Below are positions 31,047-35,016 of a stretch of 35,016 nucleotides of DNA, one piece after another. Location of the stretch: contig JAHQWA010000063.1 in assembly GCA_019634045.1 (NCBI GenBank), positions 1-35,016 on the forward strand, read 5' to 3'. The first letter of the stretch is position 1. Each line of letters opens with the position of its first letter. The position numbers and the translations under genes are program-made. Below the pieces are notes generated by a model. That model was not told the origin of the DNA. It saw only the letters and a program-made list of their open reading frames with translations, and searched no databases. Source of the DNA: Saprospiraceae bacterium (GTDB taxonomy: Bacteria > Bacteroidota > Bacteroidia > Chitinophagales > Saprospiraceae).

Positions 31047-31073
31047 AACATTTAAAACAATTTTGTTTAAAAT

Positions 31074-31793
31074 ATGGGCGACTTCTCAGATAATATTGTA
31101 AATCAGCGTTTTAGTCGGGTCTTTCAAGAATTGGAAAAATACAATCTAATCAAAGGTAAGTCGGACCTAGCCAAGAAGCTAGGTACGTACAATCATGTAA
31201 TCAATAGTATATTAAAAGGGCAGCGGAATATAACAGTAGATCAACTCCAGAAGCTTTTCTTGGCCTACGGAGTAGATGCCAATTACATCTTTGGAAATGG
31301 CGATTCCATTTTTATGGACGGCTATCCTGCTTATGGAGAAATTCCCACCCGCTCTATTTTGGACCGGGAACTGGGAGGACGAGAAAACATCACCTTGGTT
31401 CCGGCTAAGGCTTTGGCCGGATATGCCACCGAAATGCAGGATGATAAATTTCTGGAAAACCTACAAAAGTTCTCCATCCCTAACATGGCGGGGGAGTTAA
31501 TGGCTTTCGAAATCAATGGAGATAGCATGACTCCTACCATCACCAATGGGGATATTGTGGTTTGTGAGGCCATTGAAAGAGGACAGCCACTACGGGATAA
31601 TAATGTCTACGTGATCGTGACAGATGTAGTGGTGGCCAAGCGAATCCAACAAGTGAGAGAGGGAAATAATGTCGCTAGACTAAACCTGATCTCAGATAAT
31701 GATGCCGTCTATAAACCTTATCCGGTGGAACTTGAAGAGGTACGCCAAATCTTAAAAGTAAAGTGTCGCTTAACATCCTATGCCATCAGCTGA
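31074..31793 (+). CDS. HTH transcriptional regulator with S24 (LexA/CI-like) peptidase domain
   Basis: 239 residues. Residues 1-75 are an HTH domain (YNLIKGKSDLAKKLGTYNHV, INSILKGQRNITVDQLQKLF). From about 105 it is an S24 domain. The cleavage-like dipeptide Ala115-Gly116 is in KALAGYATEM, nucleophile Ser151 in INGDSMTPT, and general base Lys189 in VVVAKRIQQ, so all the parts for LexA-style self-cleavage are present. This architecture is familiar from phage CI-type repressors and from Bacteroidota chromosomal regulators. Operator-like repeats lie just upstream and in the promoter of the divergent glucosaminidase. Its 3' end overlaps the response regulator gene by 14 bases. Confidence 0.88.
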   Translation: MGDFSDNIVNQRFSRVFQELEKYNLIKGKSDLAKKLGTYNHVINSILKGQRNITVDQLQKLFLAYGVDANYIFGNGDSIFMDGYPAYGEIPTRSILDRELGGRENITLVPAKALAGYATEMQDDKFLENLQKFSIPNMAGELMAFEINGDSMTPTITNGDIVVCEAIERGQPLRDNNVYVIVTDVVVAKRIQQVREGNNVARLNLISDNDAVYKPYPVELEEVRQILKVKCRLTSYAIS

Positions 31794-32421
31794 TCCCAAA
31801 GCTCTAGCTGCTTACCGGTGTTTGGTAGTGGAAGATGATCCTCTGATCGCTGACGATCTCTCACTTTGTATTGAGGACCTCGGCTACACGATGATCGGTC
31901 CAGCCAATGAATATCAAGCTGCCATAAACCTGTTGGAGGAGGACCTGCCAGATCTAGTATTATTAGACATTGATTTGGGCGGAGGCCCCACCGGGATCGA
32001 CTTGGCTGGCCTCATCAATCGAGAATATAAAATCCCCTTCATCTTCCTGACATCCTTTTCAGACCGAATGACCTTGCAAGAGGTTACGGCTCAGTACCCT
32101 GCCGGCTTTGTCCTAAAACCATTTGATGAGAACCGGTTACGGGCAGCTATTCAAATTGCCATACACAATTATTATGCTGTCATTAGATTCCATCTGGAGA
32201 GCTTGAAGGAAATGAATCAAGGCTTAGTTGATCCGCTTACACGTCGGGAAACAGAATTGCTCGAGTTATTGTGTTCGGGTAAGTCTAATCAACAGTTAGC
32301 TGATGCGCTATTCGTTTCCATCAATACAGTAAAGACCCACCTCAAGAATTTATATCTGAAATTAGATGTCAGCAATCGAGCGGAAGCCATTGTAAAGATT
32401 CAACAATGGAATCGCCAATAG
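31780..32421 (+). CDS. Response regulator with LuxR-type HTH
   Basis: 213 residues. The receiver domain spans about 14-125: acidic pair VVEDD (residues 16-20), phospho-acceptor Asp63 in LVLLDIDLGGG, the Thr/Ser position in IFLTSFSD and the conserved Lys in FVLKPFDE. The LuxR/NarL HTH spans about 150-210 (LTRRETELLELLCSGKSNQQ, LFVSINTVKTHLKNLYLKL). It starts inside the end of the S24 regulator gene, so the two are probably translationally coupled. It ends 7 bases from the convergent histidine kinase gene, its likely partner. Confidence 0.93.
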   Translation: MPSADPKALAAYRCLVVEDDPLIADDLSLCIEDLGYTMIGPANEYQAAINLLEEDLPDLVLLDIDLGGGPTGIDLAGLINREYKIPFIFLTSFSDRMTLQEVTAQYPAGFVLKPFDENRLRAAIQIAIHNYYAVIRFHLESLKEMNQGLVDPLTRRETELLELLCSGKSNQQLADALFVSINTVKTHLKNLYLKLDVSNRAEAIVKIQQWNRQ

Positions 32422-32428
32422 CTCCAAT

Positions 32429-34555
32429 TTATGCGATCCCTAGCTTGGCCTTGGGAAAGGAGAACTGAATCACTGTCCCCTCCTGATGTTCAACTTGTAA
32501 ATGACCTTTTAACTTTTTGCAGAACGTATGAATCAATTGATAGCCGAAGCCTGAGGATTTATTGGGGGAAACATTTTCCGCAAATCCGACTCCAGTATCG
32601 GCCACCTCTAAATAGAAAGCCTCTTTCTTTTCTTCAAAACTCACCGAAAGCTGCCCTTTTTGGCCGTTGGGAAAAGCATGCTTGAGTGAATTGCTGATCA
32701 ATTCATTAAGGATTAGCCCTAAAGGTACCATCACGTCCACATCTAACTCTAGTTGTGCTATCGCAGTTTTCAGTTCAATTTGTTTTGGATCAATTTGGTA
32801 AGAAGTAAATAAGTAATTCGTCAAGTCTTCTACATAATCCGATACGGTCATCTGTCGAACATCATTTACCTGATACAGCTTTTGGTGAATAAAGGCCATG
32901 GATTTCACTCGATCTCGCCCCTCCCGAATCGCGCCCAAAGCTTCTGGATCAGCAAGCTTACGGGCATGGAGATTCAACAGGCTAGACACCACTTGAAGGT
33001 TGTTCTTTACTCGATGATGGACTTCCCGAATGAGCATTTCTTTCTCAGAAAGGGCCTCAGCAATGAGTTGGTTTTTTTGACTGAGTAGATGATTATTCTT
33101 TTTTCTGATTCGATTGTGGTAAAAAAGGAAACCACTCACTAAGAGGGCCAGCAGAATTCCTCCCATTAGGCTTCGCTTTTCCCAACGATTTTGTTTGAGT
33201 AACAACTGCTGTTGCTGATTTTCAAATAAGAGCAAGAGCTTTTCGTGGCTTTCCTTGGCTTCGACCTGGAAATTCATGAACTTATTTAACATGGGATCAA
33301 AACTCGGGGCAAGCTTGGGATCACTCAAGAGTTGTTTGTAACTTTCCACAGCTTCTAGTAAACGTCCTTGGTTTCTTAGGCTTTCCGTCTTTAAACGATA
33401 GGCTATTCGCATGCAACGGATGGATTGGTCACCTCTAAAGCCTTCCGCAAGCCATTGGTCAAGGACCTGCTCAGCTTGCTGGAAATTTTCCATTCTAATC
33501 CAGAATAGAAGCAAATTGAAGACCTTCTGATCCTTTATGATGTTTCGATTACCGATGGATAGGTTATAATCACCCACTAATTGGTAGACTGGGCGCTTGG
33601 CTCGCAGATTGTGCAACAGCTCTGGTCTACTAGTAGCGTCGAGGAGTAGGTGTTGATTTTGTAAGAAGTATTCAGTAGCTAAGCCGTAGTTATTCCGCTC
33701 TTCCTCTATTTTGCCTAATTTGAGGAATGCTCCAATTTGCCAGGCCTGGTATTCTGGGGCATTAGCCCATTGGATCATCTCTTGGCAATACCTTTCTACC
33801 GCTTCGGTCTGATCCAGTTTCTCATTGATCTCGATGAGGTGCTTCAGACTGCTCATCATTCCGAGCGTATCCTTGCTCCTCTTTTGCTTCTCTATATTTG
33901 TAGCAAAGCAGTTGATGGCTGTTAAATATTTACGCTTTCTTAAATTGAATACGCCCCATTCCTGCCTGATAGCAGTGGCCATTTTATATTCACCCAACTT
34001 TTCATAAGCTTTGATGGCAGCCTCATAGTACTGTTTTGCTGCGTCGAATTGGAGATCCTTAGCATATAGCCTGCCTAATCGCTTTTTTGCCCACGCTTCC
34101 CGCTCACATTGGCCCAATCCGCGCATACCCGCCAAATATCGTTCCCTCCATTCTATGGCTAAAGTAAGTCGACCACTTAGGAGAGCTACTTCACTTAGGG
34201 CAGCCTCTAGGTAGAGCTTTTGATGAGGGATAGAGAAATCAGAGATATTTTGATGTAGTGTAAACAAGCTGGCGTAGGCTTGGTCAAATTGATTCTGTGC
34301 TATTTGCACCTCTGCTAGTTGGTATCGCGCTAGAATCTGCCCTTGGTCGTTACCTACAAGCTGTTCTTGGAGTAATCGATTTTGGGTGAGGATCGTTAAA
34401 CTGTCCAGTTTAAAATGAGCAAGGTAAGTAGTAGTTTCCCCTGTGTGAAATAGGGGAGAATGATGCCTAGGGGAGGCCATTAAACGGCAAACCAGTAGGA
34501 AGAGGAAGACAAAAAGAAATCCTGTTTTGGTTTTAGGTATTTGTTGGTTGAGCAT
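32429..34555 (-). CDS. Sensor histidine kinase with TPR sensor region (HisKA_2 type)
   Basis: 708 residues. The signal peptide or first helix is at about residues 11-27 (FLFVFLFLLVCRLMAS). Residues about 60-440 are TPR-like helix pairs (AKKRLGRLYAKDLQFDAAKQ, LKLGKIEEERNNYGLATEYF) in the periplasm. A membrane helix lies at about 458-478 (LMGGILLALLVSGFLFYH), followed by a coiled coil. The HisKA_2 dimerisation domain has REVHHRVKNNLQVVSSLL with phospho-acceptor His513. The HATPase domain has LNELISNSLKHAFPNGQKGQ (N box) and EVADTGVGF (G1) to GFGYQLIHTFCKKL. It probably phosphorylates the response regulator encoded convergently 7 bases away. Confidence 0.93.
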   Translation of the reverse strand: MLNQQIPKTKTGFLFVFLFLLVCRLMASPRHHSPLFHTGETTTYLAHFKLDSLTILTQNRLLQEQLVGNDQGQILARYQLAEVQIAQNQFDQAYASLFTLHQNISDFSIPHQKLYLEAALSEVALLSGRLTLAIEWRERYLAGMRGLGQCEREAWAKKRLGRLYAKDLQFDAAKQYYEAAIKAYEKLGEYKMATAIRQEWGVFNLRKRKYLTAINCFATNIEKQKRSKDTLGMMSSLKHLIEINEKLDQTEAVERYCQEMIQWANAPEYQAWQIGAFLKLGKIEEERNNYGLATEYFLQNQHLLLDATSRPELLHNLRAKRPVYQLVGDYNLSIGNRNIIKDQKVFNLLLFWIRMENFQQAEQVLDQWLAEGFRGDQSIRCMRIAYRLKTESLRNQGRLLEAVESYKQLLSDPKLAPSFDPMLNKFMNFQVEAKESHEKLLLLFENQQQQLLLKQNRWEKRSLMGGILLALLVSGFLFYHNRIRKKNNHLLSQKNQLIAEALSEKEMLIREVHHRVKNNLQVVSSLLNLHARKLADPEALGAIREGRDRVKSMAFIHQKLYQVNDVRQMTVSDYVEDLTNYLFTSYQIDPKQIELKTAIAQLELDVDVMVPLGLILNELISNSLKHAFPNGQKGQLSVSFEEKKEAFYLEVADTGVGFAENVSPNKSSGFGYQLIHTFCKKLKGHLQVEHQEGTVIQFSFPKAKLGIA

Positions 34556-34619
34556 AGGTACTTCTAATTTGAGGTACGAGTGTTTAGGCCTGGGCTACAT
34601 TATATAGTAGCTTTTAAAG

Positions 34620-34627
34620 TACTTTTG
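34620..34627 (+). promoter_or_regulatory. Possible promoter box for the DUF255 gene
   Basis: TACTTTTG fits TAnnTTTG about 115 bases upstream of the ATG at 34744. No matching -33 element is visible 19-20 bases further up, so this is tentative. Confidence 0.3.
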
Positions 34628-34743
34628 TCCGATTTCGAATCGGGAAAACCAGAACTTCTACAAACCTAAATGGGGTATTGCTAGTTTACTTATCTGACTA
34701 TAGGCTCATCCTAAGGTTTAAAAGGCCCGCAAAAAAATCTGAT

Positions 34744-35016
34744 ATGAATCGCTTACAACATGAAACTAGCCCTTACCTTTTACAACATGCCCACAATCCG
34801 GTGGATTGGTATCCTTGGGGGGAGGAGGCCTTGGAGAAGGCAGGGCGGGAGGATAAGCCTATTATCATTAGTATTGGCTACTCCACTTGCCATTGGTGTC
34901 ATGTAATGGAACGGGAATCGTTTGAGGATCCGGCAGTAGCCAACTACATGAATGAACACTTCATCAATATAAAGGTGGATCGAGAGGAGCGGCCTGACCT
35001 CGATCAAATTTATATG
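34744..35016 (+). CDS. DUF255 / thioredoxin-fold protein, N-terminal part (YyaL/SPATA20-like)
   Basis: The ATG at 34744 opens a frame running to the window end; 91 residues are seen and the 3' end is missing. The start is highly conserved in this family: [20 protein letters not shown], then [20 protein letters not shown] with the CxxC-like pair Cys-His-Trp-Cys, then [20 protein letters not shown] and [13 protein letters not shown]. Full-length members are about 650-700 residues, with an N-terminal thioredoxin-like domain and a C-terminal six-hairpin glycosidase-like barrel. The cellular role is not established. A minus-strand frame through this region is a shadow. Confidence 0.93.
   Translation, partial: MNRLQHETSPYLLQHAHNPVDWYPWGEEALEKAGREDKPIIISIGYSTCHWCHVMERESFEDPAVANYMNEHFINIKVDREERPDLDQIYM

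Noticed and set aside
31074..31793. Prophage regulator implying a prophage here
   Set aside because: The S24/HTH protein resembles phage repressors, but no integrase, capsid, tail or terminase genes lie in the window.

Overview
The window looks like chromosome from a Bacteroidota bacterium, most likely in or near the Saprospiraceae/Lewinella group. That placement is an inference from gene content and style. The pointers are a secreted protein with a type A type-IX-secretion sorting domain, SusC/FecA-like TonB-dependent receptors with carboxypeptidase-regulatory domains, an ECF sigma/FecR/receptor cassette, a short RpoD-type sigma factor of 289 residues, a TPR histidine kinase, and Bacteroidota-type promoters (TTTG, about 19-20 bases, then TAnnTTTG). 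No tRNA, rRNA, CRISPR array, transposase or phage structural gene was seen.

Layout. 1-144 is the tail of an unidentified gene, followed by about 580 bases holding a foldable stretch and three stacked hairpin terminators. Then come rpe (727-1404), an imperfect 175-base palindromic element, a TonB-dependent receptor (1731-4259), two small membrane proteins, a START-like protein on the minus strand, the primary sigma factor (6141-7010), an Lrp/AsnC regulator (minus), a CtpA-type S41 protease with an unidentified 321-aa protein behind it, and a small integral membrane protein. 11809-16789 is an ECF sigma factor / HExxH lipoprotein / FecR anti-sigma / STN-domain TonB-receptor cassette, which ends overlapping a convergent dienelactone-hydrolase-like gene. 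17793-19517 is an SH3 lipoprotein plus era. 19577-22498 (minus) is a large secreted modular protein with a type IX signal.

22499-23355 has no gene but is full of hairpins and carries a 23-base exact repeat downstream of two different stems. To its right is a minus-strand run of acyl-CoA oxidase-like, HtrA-like and LytTR genes. A second gene-poor stretch (27300-28277) contains a related C-rich motif and strong hairpins. 28278-29864 is an exported protein with a helical repeat-like C-terminal half. 30109-34555 holds a glucosaminidase divergent from an S24/HTH regulator, with a 12-base inverted repeat near both starts, then a LuxR-type response regulator overlapping the regulator gene and a convergent TPR histidine kinase. 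The window ends inside a DUF255/thioredoxin-like gene.

How genes may work together. The 11.8-16.8 kb cassette fits cell-surface signalling: the receptor's STN domain contacts FecR, which controls the sigma factor. The extra zinc-protease-like lipoprotein in the middle is the unusual part. The S24 regulator probably controls itself and the glucosaminidase. The response regulator and histidine kinase at 31.8-34.6 kb are probably partners. All family calls are by eye from motifs; no database search was run.
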